Of a stretch of DNA of 64,000 bases, positions 50,150 to 58,517 are shown one piece after another. Made by a program: the position numbers and the translations under genes. The stretch lies in NCBI RefSeq assembly GCF_009742705.1, contig NZ_WPCU01000010.1, positions 695,911 to 759,910 on the forward strand, written 5' to 3'. Each line of letters opens with the position of its first letter. Position 1 is the stretch's first letter. The notes beneath the pieces are model-generated. The model saw nothing but the letters and a program-made list of their open reading frames with translations, searched no databases and was not told the origin of the DNA. This DNA is from Auraticoccus cholistanensis (lineage in GTDB: Bacteria; Actinomycetota; Actinomycetes; Propionibacteriales; Propionibacteriaceae).

Positions 50150-50632
50150 ATGACCGACGTCCTGCCCCGACGCAGCCGCGAGGTCGTGGCGGCGCTGGCC
50201 GCCGCCGGGGTGGAGGCCCGGGTCCGCGTGCTCCCCGAGGCCACCCGGACGGCGGCCGAGGCCGCCCGGGTGCTGGGCTGCGAGGTCGGACAGATCGCGA
50301 ACTCGCTGGTCTTCGTGGCCGGGTCCGAGCCGGTGCTGGTGATGACCAGCGGCCGCCACCGGGTGCAGACCGAGGTGCTGGACGGCCTGCTGGGGCTGGC
50401 GGAGCCGCTGCGGCGGGCCACCCCCGAGGAGGTCCGCCTCGCCACCGGTCAGGTCATCGGCGGGGTCGCCCCGGTCGGCCACCCCCGACCGCTGCCGACG
50501 GTCGTCGACCGGGCGCTGTTCGACTACGAGCTCGTGCACGCCGCCGCCGGCACCCCGCACTCCATCGTCGACCTGACGCCGCAGCAGCTGGCCCGGGTCA
50601 CCGCCGGACGCGTCGCGGACGTGCGCCGGTGA
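50150..50632 (+). CDS. YbaK/EbsC-family aminoacyl-tRNA deacylase
   Basis: 160 residues; TAGACT lies 7 bases before ATG 50150. Editing-domain fold with IANSLVFVAGSEPVLVMTSG and the Lys-equivalent region, GGVAPVGHP and FDYELVHAAAGTPHSIV. Hydrolyses mischarged Cys- or Ala-tRNA(Pro). In this subgroup the His-x-x-x-Lys pattern is weak, so the exact substrate is open. Confidence 0.9.
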   Translation: MTDVLPRRSREVVAALAAAGVEARVRVLPEATRTAAEAARVLGCEVGQIANSLVFVAGSEPVLVMTSGRHRVQTEVLDGLLGLAEPLRRATPEEVRLATGQVIGGVAPVGHPRPLPTVVDRALFDYELVHAAAGTPHSIVDLTPQQLARVTAGRVADVRR

Positions 50633-50642
50633 CCGGGACGTC

Positions 50643-51836
50643 GTGAGCCGCTGGCGTCCGTCGCCGCTCTTCCTGCTGAGCGCCTACGGCCCGACCGTGC
50701 TGGCCTCGATGGGCATCGGGGCGGTCACCCCGCTCGTCGCGCTGACCGCCCGCGACCTCGGGGCCAGCGTGGGGGTGGCGGCCCTGGTGGTCGCCCTGCT
50801 GGGGCTGGGACAGCTGTGCGGCGACCTGCCGGCCGGGTGGCTGGCCGAGCGGCTGGGCGAGAAGCGGGCCCTGGTGCTGGCCTGCGTGCTGGAGGCGGCC
50901 GGTCTGCTGACCGCCTGCGTCGCCCCCTCGGTGCTGCTGCTCGGCGTCGCGGTCTTCGTCTGCGGCATGGCCGGGTCGGTGCTGGCGCTGGCCCGGCAGT
51001 CCTACTTCACGGTGGCGGTCCCCAGCGCCTACCGCGCCCGCGCCCTGTCGACGCTGGGCGGCTGCTTCCGGATCGGCTTCTTCGTCGGGCCGCTGGTGGG
51101 TGCCGCGGTGATCTCGGCCTTCGACCTGCAGGCCGCCTACGTCTTCGCCGCCGCCTCCAGCCTGCTGGCCGCGGTGGTCACCCTGGCCCTGCCCGACCTG
51201 CCGCCGACCGGCACGGGCGCGCCGCCGCCCCGGGTGGGGCTGCGCACCGTGCTGTGGGAGCACCGCCGGGTGCTGACGACGGTGGGGGTGGGCGTGCTGC
51301 TCATCATGATGGCCCGCGCCACGAGGCAGTCGATCATCCCGCTGTGGGCGGAGTCCCAGGGCGTCTCGCCGGCCACGACCAGCGTCATCTTCGGGCTGTC
51401 CAGCGCCATGGACATGCTGATGTTCTTCCCCGGCGGCTGGGTGATGGACCGCTACGGCCGGTTCTGGGTCGCGGTCCCGGCGGTGGCTGTGCTGGGCGCC
51501 GGCATGGTCGTGCTGCCGCTGACCGACTCGGCGCTGACCATCGGCGCCGTGGCCCTGGTGATGGGGCTCGGCAACGGCGTCAGCTCGGGGGTGGTGATGA
51601 CGCTGGGCTCCGACGCCTCCCCGGCGGTGGGACGGGCCCAGTTCCTGGCGGCGTGGCGGCTGCTGGCCGACACCGGCACCAGCGTGGGTCCGCTGCTGAT
51701 CACCGCCGTCACCGGGCTCGCCTCGCTGGCGGCCGGCTCGGTGGTGGTGGGGGTGATCGCCCTGCTCGGTGTCGGCTGGCTGACCCGGTGGTTGCCCGGC
51801 AGCCCGCTGGCGGACCGTCGGGCCCGGGACGCCTGA
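50643..51836 (+). CDS. MFS transporter (drug/metabolite efflux type)
   Basis: 397 residues from GTG 50643, 10 bases after the deacylase stop. Twelve hydrophobic spans; motif A-like GDLPAGWLAERLGEKRAL in loop 2-3 and GGWVMDRYGRFW in loop 8-9. Proton-driven export is likely; substrate unknown. Confidence 0.9.
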   Translation: MSRWRPSPLFLLSAYGPTVLASMGIGAVTPLVALTARDLGASVGVAALVVALLGLGQLCGDLPAGWLAERLGEKRALVLACVLEAAGLLTACVAPSVLLLGVAVFVCGMAGSVLALARQSYFTVAVPSAYRARALSTLGGCFRIGFFVGPLVGAAVISAFDLQAAYVFAAASSLLAAVVTLALPDLPPTGTGAPPPRVGLRTVLWEHRRVLTTVGVGVLLIMMARATRQSIIPLWAESQGVSPATTSVIFGLSSAMDMLMFFPGGWVMDRYGRFWVAVPAVAVLGAGMVVLPLTDSALTIGAVALVMGLGNGVSSGVVMTLGSDASPAVGRAQFLAAWRLLADTGTSVGPLLITAVTGLASLAAGSVVVGVIALLGVGWLTRWLPGSPLADRRARDA

Positions 51837-51868
51837 CCGGGGCCGGACCCGGCTGGGCAGGAGGCGGC

Positions 51869-52162
51869 CTAGGAGGCCAGCCGCTCCCCGGCGCCACCCG
51901 GCGGGGCCGGCTCGGCGGCGGTGCGGTTGACCTCGGACCAGAGGGCGTCCAGCGAGAGACCGAGGACCTCGGCGACCGCGGCCACGGTGGGGAACGCCGG
52001 GGTGGCCACGCGGCCGGACTCGATCTTGCGCAGGGTCTCGGGCGAGACGCCGGCGTCGAGGGCGGTGGTGAGCATCGACCGCTCACCCCGCGCCCGTCGC
52101 AGCAGGGCGCCGAGCCGCTGGCCGCGTTCGACCTCGGCGGGGGTGAGCGGCAGCCGGACCAT
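51869..52162 (-). CDS. XRE-family transcriptional regulator
   Basis: 97 residues from ATG 52162, TACGAT 6 bases upstream. HTH at about 30-85 with ALDAGVSPETLRKIESGRVATP and the following FPTVAAVAEVLGLSLDALW, typical Cro/C1. Divergent from the methionine aminopeptidase with 66 bases between, which contain short repeats, so it probably controls itself and that gene. Confidence 0.9.
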   Translation of the reverse strand: MVRLPLTPAEVERGQRLGALLRRARGERSMLTTALDAGVSPETLRKIESGRVATPAFPTVAAVAEVLGLSLDALWSEVNRTAAEPAPPGGAGERLAS

Positions 52163-52177
52163 GGCCTGATCGTAGTA

Positions 52178-52203
52178 CGGGATAACATGGCCGGGATAGT
52201 TAT
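52178..52203. promoter_or_regulatory. repeats between the XRE gene and map
   Basis: CGGGATA occurs twice, at 52178-52184 and 52192-52198. ATAAC (52182-52186) and GTTAT (52199-52203) form an inverted repeat with a 12-base gap. AT-rich against its surroundings and at the expected operator position. Confidence 0.4.
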
Positions 52204-52228
52204 TGGCAGACGAGGAAGCAGGCGCCGC

Positions 52229-53011
52229 ATGATCGAGATCCAGAGCCCCACCGGACTGGCCCGGGCCCGGGAGACCGGCGCCCTCGTCGGCGACATCCTG
52301 CACGAGCTCAAGGGGCGCAGCACCCCGGGCACCAACCTGCTCGACATCGACCGCTGGACCCGTGAGCTCATCGACGCCGCCGGGGCGACGTCCTGCTACG
52401 TCGACTACGCCCCCTCCTTCGGCCGCGGCCCGTTCGGCCACCACATCTGCACCGGCGTGAACGACGCCGTGCTGCACGGCCGGCCGCACGACTACGCGCT
52501 CGCCGACGGCGACCTGCTCAGCCTCGACCTGGCCGTCGTGCTCGACGGGGTCGCGGCCGACGCGGCCATCAGCTTCGTGGTCGGCGGCTCGCAGCCTCCG
52601 GAGAGCCTCGCCCTGATCGGCGCCACCGAGCGGGCCCTGGAGGCCGGCATCGCCGCCGCCGGCCCCGGAGCCCGCCTCGGCGACATCTCCGCCGCCATCG
52701 GGGCGGTGCTGACCGGGGCGGGGTACCGGGTCAACACCGAGTTCGGCGGACACGGCATCGGGTCGACCATGCACCAGGACCCGCACGTCCCCAACGCCGG
52801 TCGTCCCGGCCGCGGGTTCCGGCTGCGTCCGGGGCTGCTGCTGGCCCTGGAGCCGTGGGTGATGGCCGACACCGACGAGCTGGTCGTCGACCCGGACGGG
52901 TGGACGCTGCGCAGCGCCACGGGCTGCCGGACGGCGCACAGCGAGCACACCATCGCCATCACCGACGACGGCGCGGAGATCCTGACCCTGCCGCGGCGGG
53001 CGCGGACCTGA
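52229..53011 (+). CDS. map: type I methionine aminopeptidase
   Basis: 260 residues from ATG 52229 (GAGGAAG upstream); an in-frame ATG at 52187 is possible. All five metal ligands are in place: Asp in SLDLAVV, Asp in AADAAI, His in GGHGIG, Glu in LALEPW and Glu in SEHTIAI. Removes initiator Met. Actinobacteria usually have two or more map genes; this one, coupled to a private XRE regulator and lacking a zinc-finger extension, may be the accessory copy. Confidence 0.93.
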   Translation: MIEIQSPTGLARARETGALVGDILHELKGRSTPGTNLLDIDRWTRELIDAAGATSCYVDYAPSFGRGPFGHHICTGVNDAVLHGRPHDYALADGDLLSLDLAVVLDGVAADAAISFVVGGSQPPESLALIGATERALEAGIAAAGPGARLGDISAAIGAVLTGAGYRVNTEFGGHGIGSTMHQDPHVPNAGRPGRGFRLRPGLLLALEPWVMADTDELVVDPDGWTLRSATGCRTAHSEHTIAITDDGAEILTLPRRART

Positions 53012-53110
53012 GTGCCTGCGCCGGCCCACCGGGGCCGCTGCTCCCCGGGCACGCCCCCGGCTCCCGGGGAACGGCCGGGCGCCGTCGCCCCGGGACCTAG
53101 AGTGGGTCCG

Positions 53111-53764
53111 GTGAGCGGCAACCTGGTGTGGATCGACTGCGAGATGACCGGCCTCGACCTGGAGTCCGACGCCCTGGTGGAGGTGGCCGCGCTGGTCACC
53201 GACGGCGAGCTCAACGTGCTCGGCGAGGGCATCGACGTGGTGATCAGGCCCCCGGCCGCCGCCCTGGAGCAGATGGGCGACTTCGTCCGCGAGATGCACA
53301 CCGGCTCCGGTCTGCTGGCCGAGCTCGAGCACGGCCTGGAGCTGGCCGAGGCCGAGCAGCTCGTGCTCGACCACGTCCGCCAGTTCGTCCCCGAGCCGCG
53401 CAAGGCCCCGCTGGCCGGCAACAGCATCGGCACCGACCGGGCCTTCCTGCTGCGGCAGATGCCCCGTCTCGAGGCCCACGTGCACTACCGCAACGTCGAC
53501 GTCTCCTCGTTCAAGGAGCTGGCCCGCCGCTGGTTCCCCAAGATCTACTACCACGGCCCGGCCAAGGGCGGTAACCACCGGGCGCTGGCCGACATCCAGG
53601 AGTCGATCGAGGAGATGCGCTACTACCGCGAGACCCTGCTCGTCGCCCCGCCCGGGCCCGACACCGCCACCTGCAAGGAGGTCGCGGCCCGCCACGCCGG
53701 CTCGCTGACCGGCCTCGTGGTGGCCGCCCCGGTCGAGACCGCCGAGGACGCCGGCGACAGCTGA
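53111..53764 (+). CDS. orn: oligoribonuclease
   Basis: 217 residues from GTG 53111; TAGAGT 7 bases before it (leaderless). DEDDh exonuclease: WIDCEMTGLD, then NSIGTDRAFL and YHGPAKGGNHRALADI, with the late His and Asp. Degrades 2-5 nucleotide RNAs and pGpG in the cytoplasm. The extra C-terminal 30 residues are Ala/Thr-rich. Followed by tRNA-His. Confidence 0.97.
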   Translation: MSGNLVWIDCEMTGLDLESDALVEVAALVTDGELNVLGEGIDVVIRPPAAALEQMGDFVREMHTGSGLLAELEHGLELAEAEQLVLDHVRQFVPEPRKAPLAGNSIGTDRAFLLRQMPRLEAHVHYRNVDVSSFKELARRWFPKIYYHGPAKGGNHRALADIQESIEEMRYYRETLLVAPPGPDTATCKEVAARHAGSLTGLVVAAPVETAEDAGDS

Positions 53765-53837
53765 TTTCGTCCCGGCGGCGGGATCTGGCTACACTGTTCC
53801 AGCCGTCGACCAGGGTGCATCCCGCCCGGGCGACCGT

Positions 53838-53911
53838 GGTGGGTGTAGCTCAGTTGGCAGAGCACCTGGTTGTGGTCCAGGGGGCCGCGGGTTCAAGTCC
53901 CGTCATCCACC
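53838..53911 (+). tRNA. tRNA-His (anticodon GTG), CCA not encoded
   Basis: Body 53839-53911, GTGGGTGTAGCTCAG... with D stem GCTC/GAGC, anticodon loop TTGTGGT (anticodon GTG), T arm GCGGG-TTCAAGT-CCCGT, acceptor GTGGGTG with CATCCAC. The His-specific extra G(-1) at 53838 faces C73 (53911). A TACACT box lies at 53790-53795. Confidence 0.95.
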
Positions 53912-53919
53912 CCGCAGAG

Positions 53920-53950
53920 CTGGCCCCGTCGGTCCGTCCGACGGGGCCAG
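53920..53950 (+). terminator. 13-bp hairpin terminator of tRNA-His
   Basis: CTGGCCCCGTCGG (53920-53932) and CCGACGGGGCCAG (53938-53950), loop TCCGT, nine bases after the tRNA. A few T residues follow. Confidence 0.75.
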
Positions 53951-54100
53951 TCCCGTTCCCACCCCTCGCTGTGGCAGCCGGGACGCACCGGACGCCAGCG
54001 GACCGCGGTCACGCCTCGGGCAGGGCCCCCTCCGCCCGGCCGGGCGGCACGGCCGCGACGTCCGGCCGCGGCCCCGTCGACGCCTGCCGCTCCTCCGGCG

Positions 54101-54114
54101 TAACAGTCCTGTTA
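54101..54114. promoter_or_regulatory. inverted repeat TAACAG-TC-CTGTTA (GlnR-like spacing)
   Basis: Perfect 6-base arms. With flanking bases it reads GTAAC-N6-GTTAA, close to the actinobacterial GlnR half-site arrangement (GTnAC, 11 bases apart) but with one mismatch. 118 bases before the transporter gene. Nitrogen control would suit a nitrogen-compound locus. Low certainty. Confidence 0.35.
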
Positions 54115-54155
54115 ACCGCCTGGGCAGACCCTTCCCGGGCCCCTCCGCCGGTTCG

Positions 54156-54173
54156 TATCTTGTATACAAGATA
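54156..54173. promoter_or_regulatory. 18-bp perfect palindrome, GntR operator
   Basis: TATCTTGTATACAAGATA is fully palindromic. The core TTGTATACAA is typical of FadR/FCD-type GntR operators (inverted TTGT/ACAA-like half sites). It includes TATCTT, a possible -10, and lies 59 bases before the binding-protein ATG. The FCD GntR gene of the same operon is the obvious ligand. Confidence 0.8.
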
Positions 54174-54231
54174 TTCCGCGAGAGGCTGGCGACGTTGCCA
54201 CCGCGCACACCGAGCCACGAAGGAACTCCCG

Positions 54232-55107
54232 ATGAAGAGGACAGCTCGACGCCCCGGCGCCCTGCTCCTGGCGGCCGCGGTGCTGGTCGCCGCCAGCGCC
54301 TGCTCCAGCGAGCCCGAGGCCCCCACCGGCCCCGTCACCGTCACCCCGCCGGCCACCCTGGTGGAGGCGGGTGAGCTGACCTACGGGGTCGCCGCCACCT
54401 TCCCGCCCTTCGAGTACAAGGACGGCACCGAGCTGACCGGTTTCGACGTCGACATGGCCGAGAGCCTGGCCGGCTACATGGGCCTGCGGCCCTCACCCCT
54501 GGACATCGACTTCGACGGCCTGATCCCCGCCCTGGGTGGAGGACGCGTCGACATCATCAACTCCGCGATGTACATCAACGAGGAGCGTGCCGAGCAGGTG
54601 GACTTCGTCCCCTACCTGGTCGTCGGCGAGGCGCTGCTCGTCCCCAAGGGCAACCCGCTGGGCATCGCCACCATCCCCGACGACCTCTCCGGGCGCACCA
54701 TCGCGGTGACCCGCGGCGCCATCGGCGAGACCTACATGGAGCAGTTCAACACCGAGCTCGAGGCCAAGGGGCTGGAGCCGATGACGATCATGGCGCTGCC
54801 CACCAACCAGGACGCCCTGCTGGCCGTGACCTCGGGGCGCGCGGACGGGTTCGACACCTCGACCCCCGGCGCGGCCTACACGCTCACCGAGCGCGGGGAC
54901 GACTTCGACATCGCCGGCACCTTCGAGCTGGGCACCCAGATCGGCATCGCGGTCCGCAAGGGCGACACCGAGACCCGTGCCGCCGTCGAGGCGGGGCTGC
55001 AGGAGCTGGTCGCCGACGGCACCTACCGGGAGCTGATCGCCCGCTACAACCTGCCGCCGGAGTCCGCCCTCCTCGGCGAGCCGGCCGCCACGGAGTCGGG
55101 TGACTGA
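54232..55107 (+). CDS. polar amino-acid-type ABC transporter substrate-binding lipoprotein
   Basis: 291 residues from ATG 54232 (GAAGGAAC upstream). Lipoprotein signal with lipobox ASAC at about 25-28. Family 3 binding protein: TYGVAATFPPFEYKDGTELTGFDVDM, INSAMYINEERAEQVDF and DLSGRTIAVTRG. Binds an amino acid or opine-like compound outside the membrane. First gene of the long cluster; overlaps the permease by eight bases. Confidence 0.95.
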   Translation: MKRTARRPGALLLAAAVLVAASACSSEPEAPTGPVTVTPPATLVEAGELTYGVAATFPPFEYKDGTELTGFDVDMAESLAGYMGLRPSPLDIDFDGLIPALGGGRVDIINSAMYINEERAEQVDFVPYLVVGEALLVPKGNPLGIATIPDDLSGRTIAVTRGAIGETYMEQFNTELEAKGLEPMTIMALPTNQDALLAVTSGRADGFDTSTPGAAYTLTERGDDFDIAGTFELGTQIGIAVRKGDTETRAAVEAGLQELVADGTYRELIARYNLPPESALLGEPAATESGD

Positions 55108-55816
55108 GGTGCAGCTGCTGGAGTACGTGGTCTCGACCGCGTTCCTGACGGCCACGCTGGTCACGATCGCGCTGACCGTGCTGTCGATGGCGCTCGGCGT
55201 CCTCGGCGGGCTGCTGCTGGCGCTCGGCGCCAGCTCCCGCTTCGCGGTCCTGCGTGGCGTGGTCGCGGTGTACGTGTGGCTGTTCCGGGGCACGCCGGTG
55301 CTGCTGCAGCTCATCTTCGTCTTCAACGTGCTGCCGCTGGTCGGGCTGCGGTTCGACTCCTTCACCTGCGCGATCATCGCCCTCAGCCTCAACGAGGCCG
55401 CCTACATGGCCGAGATCATCCGCGGCGGCCTGCTGGGCGTGGACCGGGGCCAGCGCACCGCCTCGCACATGCTCGGGCTGACCCGGGTCCAGACGATGCT
55501 GCACGTCGTGCTGCCCCAGATGGTGAGGCTCGTGCTGCCGCCCACCGGCAACCAGCTGATCGGCATGCTGAAGACGTCCGCGCTGGCGTCCGTGGTGGCG
55601 GTGCAGGACCTGCTGCTGGTCGCCCAGCGCACCGCCGCCGGCAACTTCGACTACGTCAACGCGCTGCTGGCGGCCGCGGTGCACTACCTGCTGCTCACCA
55701 CGCTGTGCACCCTGCTCGTGCACGCCGTCGAGGTGCGGATGGACGTGTCGCGCAAGGCCCAGCGCCGCCAGCGGCAGGAGACGCGGGCGCTCGTCGCAGA
55801 AGGAGGACGTCGGTGA
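55100..55816 (+). CDS. amino-acid-type ABC transporter permease
   Basis: 238 residues from GTG 55100, overlapping the previous gene. Five or six spans of the HisMQ type; FRGTPVLLQLIF and the EAA-loop equivalent NEAAYMAEIIRGGLLGVDRGQ. One permease gene only, so it probably forms a homodimer. Confidence 0.94.
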   Translation: MTEVQLLEYVVSTAFLTATLVTIALTVLSMALGVLGGLLLALGASSRFAVLRGVVAVYVWLFRGTPVLLQLIFVFNVLPLVGLRFDSFTCAIIALSLNEAAYMAEIIRGGLLGVDRGQRTASHMLGLTRVQTMLHVVLPQMVRLVLPPTGNQLIGMLKTSALASVVAVQDLLLVAQRTAAGNFDYVNALLAAAVHYLLLTTLCTLLVHAVEVRMDVSRKAQRRQRQETRALVAEGGRR

Positions 55817-56550
55817 GCGAGATCCTGATCGAGACCCAGGGCATCACCAAGAGCTACGCCTCGACCACCGTGCTGTCGGACGTGAGCCTGCGAATCCACC
55901 GCGGCGAGTGCGTCGTGCTGCTCGGACCCTCGGGGGCCGGCAAGTCCACCGCGCTGCGGTGCCTGGCCGGGTTGGAGGAGCTGCAGGCCGGCTCGGTGGT
56001 GTTCCAGGGGGAGACCTTCGTGACCCCCGAGGGCACCCACCGCCACCTCCGCGGCGCCATCGGCATGGTGTTCCAGCAGTTCAACCTGTTCCCGCACCTG
56101 AGCGTGCTGGACAACGTCGCGCTGGCCCCGCGGCGGGTGAAGAAGGTGGCGCTGCCGCAGGCACGCCGCCAGGCCGAGGAGCTGCTCGACCTGGTCGGCC
56201 TCGGCAACCGCCGCGGCTACTTCCCGCACGAGCTGTCGGGGGGTCAGCAGCAGCGGGTGGCCATCGCCCGGGCGCTGGCCATGGAGCCCACGCTGATGCT
56301 CTTCGACGAGCCGACCAGCTCCCTCGACCCCGAGCACACCCGCGAGGTGCTGCGGGTGATGCGGCAGGTCATCGACCTCGGGATGACCGTGGCGGTGGTG
56401 ACCCACGAGATGTCCTTCGCCCGGCAGAGCGCGGACCGCGTCCTGTTCATGGACGAGGGCCGGGTCGTGGAGGACGCCCCGGCCGCCCGGTTCTTCACCG
56501 CGCCGCAGAGCGCACGGGCCCGGGCCTTCCTGCGCGAGGAGGACGAGTGA
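55813..56550 (+). CDS. amino-acid-type ABC transporter ATPase
   Basis: 245 residues; GTG overlaps the permease stop. Walker A GPSGAGKST (about 36-44), Q-loop VFQQFNLFPHL, signature LSGGQQQRVAIARAL, Walker B LMLFDEPTSSLDP, H-loop VVTHEMSFA. GlnQ/HisP class. Completes the importer with the two genes before it. Confidence 0.96.
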   Translation: MSEILIETQGITKSYASTTVLSDVSLRIHRGECVVLLGPSGAGKSTALRCLAGLEELQAGSVVFQGETFVTPEGTHRHLRGAIGMVFQQFNLFPHLSVLDNVALAPRRVKKVALPQARRQAEELLDLVGLGNRRGYFPHELSGGQQQRVAIARALAMEPTLMLFDEPTSSLDPEHTREVLRVMRQVIDLGMTVAVVTHEMSFARQSADRVLFMDEGRVVEDAPAARFFTAPQSARARAFLREEDE

Positions 56551-57218
56551 GCGTCCCGGGTGCGCCCGGGGAGCCCCCGCACTCCCCCACCTGGCGCAAG
56601 CAGGACTGGGCCTACGCCCAGCTGCGGGAGTGGGTCGTCGAGGGCCACCTGCGCGAGGGGCAGAAGCTCGACGAGGCGCGGCTCGCCGACGAGCTGGGGG
56701 TGAGCCGCATCCCGCTGCGGCACGCGCTGTCCCGGCTCGCCTCGGAGGGTCTGGTGGTCGACCGGCCGCACCGCAGCCTGCTGGTGGCCCCGATGTCGCT
56801 CGCCGACGCCGAGGACGTCTACGCCGGCCGGACCGTGCTGGAGGTGCTGCTCGCCACCACCGCCACCGAGCGGGCCGAGCCGGGTGACGTCCAGCGGGTG
56901 CGGGCGGTGCTGGACGTGCAGGCCGAGCACACCAGCGGCGGCCACCACGAGCACTCGCGCCACGACGACCGCAACTTCCACTTCGCGATGTACGAGACCG
57001 CCCGGATGGCCGCCACCTTCGCCGCCCTGCAGCGGCTACGCCTGCTGAGCGAGCGCTACATCCACCTCTACCTCAAGCAGCCGAGCCGGCTGCAGGAGTC
57101 CCTGAGCCAGCACCGCGCCATCTTCGAGGCGTTCGCCGCCGGCGACCGCGACCGGGTCGCCGAGCTCACCGAGCGCCACGTCACCGAGGGCATCCAGGTC
57201 CTGCGCGGCCTGCTCTGA
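56547..57218 (+). CDS. GntR-family (FCD) transcriptional regulator
   Basis: 223 residues; GTGA overlap with the ATPase. N-terminal winged HTH (LADELGVSRIPLRHALSRLASEGLV, about 45-70). FCD ligand domain with metal-binding residues: Asp of HDDRNFHFAMY, then the late His in QHRAIFEAF and ERHVTEG. Expected to bind the palindrome at 54156-54173 and respond to the imported compound or an intermediate. Confidence 0.95.
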   Translation: MSVPGAPGEPPHSPTWRKQDWAYAQLREWVVEGHLREGQKLDEARLADELGVSRIPLRHALSRLASEGLVVDRPHRSLLVAPMSLADAEDVYAGRTVLEVLLATTATERAEPGDVQRVRAVLDVQAEHTSGGHHEHSRHDDRNFHFAMYETARMAATFAALQRLRLLSERYIHLYLKQPSRLQESLSQHRAIFEAFAAGDRDRVAELTERHVTEGIQVLRGLL

Positions 57219-57226
57219 CCTCCTCC

Positions 57227-57248
57227 GGGGCCGTCCTCCGGCGGCCCC
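57227..57248 (+). terminator. hairpin inside the cluster (attenuator-like)
   Basis: GGGGCCG (57227-57233) and CGGCCCC (57242-57248) in the only real gap (87 bases) of the cluster, between gntR and the aminotransferase. It might lower expression of the downstream genes relative to the importer. A palindrome ACCCGCGCGGGT follows at 57274-57285. Confidence 0.35.
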
Positions 57249-57305
57249 CCACGACCACGTCCGACCCGCTGCGACCCGCGCGGGTGAACCCCAGCAAGGA
57301 GAACC

Positions 57306-58517
57306 GTGTCCCACCTGCCCACCGCCCTGGCCCGACTCGACATGCCCGAGCTGAGCGAGCACATCGGCCTGTCGCTGCGAGACGCCGAGCGCGAGCTGGA
57401 GAACGGTCCGGGCCCCGCCGACCTGCTCGACGCCACCTACGCCAACACGCACCGCTTCCCGCCGCCGGACTGGGCGGTGGAGACCTTCGTGGCCGCGGCG
57501 GGCGGTGCGGGGATGACCTACACCCCCTACCGCGGCGACACCGGCGTGCGGGAGGCCGTCTCCCGCAACGTCCGCGAGGTGCTGGGGCTGCCCAGCGGCG
57601 ACGGCCTCGAGCCGATCCTGACCCCGGGCACCCAGGGCGCGCTCTTCGTGGCGCTGGCCTCGCTGCTGGAGCCGGGCGACCTGGTCCTGCTGCCCGACCC
57701 CGACTACCTGTCGACCGAGCGGATGGTCCGCTACTTCGGGGCGGAGGTGCTCCGGATCCCGATGACCTTCCCCGACGACGACGGCCGGCCGGTGCTCGAC
57801 CCCGAGGCGCTGGCCGAGGCGGCGGCACGCGGACCCAGGCTGATGGTCTTCTCCCACCCCAACAACCCGACCGGCATGGTCTACCAGGACTCCACCCTGC
57901 TGCAGATCGCCGAGCTGGCCGTCGAGCACGACTTCTGGGTGCTGGCCGACCAGCTCTACTGCCGCCTCGTCTACGACGGCCTGACCTTCACCCACCTGGC
58001 CAACCTGCCGGGGATGGCCGAGCGCACCGTGACCCTGCTGGGACCGTCCAAGACCGAGTCGCTGTCGGGCTACCGGCTGGGTGTGGGGCTGGCGCCCTCC
58101 TCGGTGGTGGCCCGGATGGAGGACGTGCAGTCCTGCACGGCGCTGCGCGCACCCTCCTACGCCCAGCACCTGCTGACCCGCTGGCTGGCCGACGACCAGG
58201 ACTACCTGCGGCTGCGGGTCCGGGAGTACCAGGCGCTGCGGGACATGACGGTGGAGCGCATCAACGCCTCCGGCGTGATGCGGGTGCGTCCCTCCTGCGG
58301 CAGCTCCTACCTCTTCCCCGAGCTGCTCGTCGACGTCGGCGACCGCGAGATCTCGCTGCGGCTGAAGCGGGACGCCGGCGTCGTGGTCAACCCCGGCTAC
58401 CAGTTCGGGCTGGGCGGTCTGGGGCACATGCGCCTCTGCTTCGCCCAGGACGAGCAGGAGTGGTCGGCGGCCCTGGACCGGGTGCTGGACGTGGTCGCCG
58501 GGTACCCGCTCCGGTGA
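57306..58517 (+). CDS. class I/II PLP-dependent aminotransferase
   Basis: 403 residues from GTG 57306 behind AAGGAG. Fold type I: LLPDPDYLS, HPNNPTGMVY (cofactor/carboxylate Asn), ADQLYCRLVY (Asp-x-x-Tyr), PLP-Lys in GPSKTESLSGYRLG (about 255), Arg in HMRLCF. Transfers an amino group from an amino acid to a 2-oxo acid; close to MalY/aspartate-type enzymes, so a C-S or C-N lyase is possible too. Confidence 0.92.
   Translation: MSHLPTALARLDMPELSEHIGLSLRDAERELENGPGPADLLDATYANTHRFPPPDWAVETFVAAAGGAGMTYTPYRGDTGVREAVSRNVREVLGLPSGDGLEPILTPGTQGALFVALASLLEPGDLVLLPDPDYLSTERMVRYFGAEVLRIPMTFPDDDGRPVLDPEALAEAAARGPRLMVFSHPNNPTGMVYQDSTLLQIAELAVEHDFWVLADQLYCRLVYDGLTFTHLANLPGMAERTVTLLGPSKTESLSGYRLGVGLAPSSVVARMEDVQSCTALRAPSYAQHLLTRWLADDQDYLRLRVREYQALRDMTVERINASGVMRVRPSCGSSYLFPELLVDVGDREISLRLKRDAGVVVNPGYQFGLGGLGHMRLCFAQDEQEWSAALDRVLDVVAGYPLR

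Noticed and set aside
52187-52229. Earlier start for the methionine aminopeptidase at ATG 52187
   Set aside because: The added residues (IVIGRRGSRRR) fall in the presumed operator region and are not typical of the family; ATG 52229 has a better ribosome site. Not excluded.
54101-54114. Confident GlnR box
   Set aside because: One of the two half sites deviates from GTnAC, so I list it only as GlnR-like.
57274-57285. ACCCGCGCGGGT palindrome as a second GntR operator
   Set aside because: Unlike the TTGTATACAA core of the main operator and expected by chance at this GC content.
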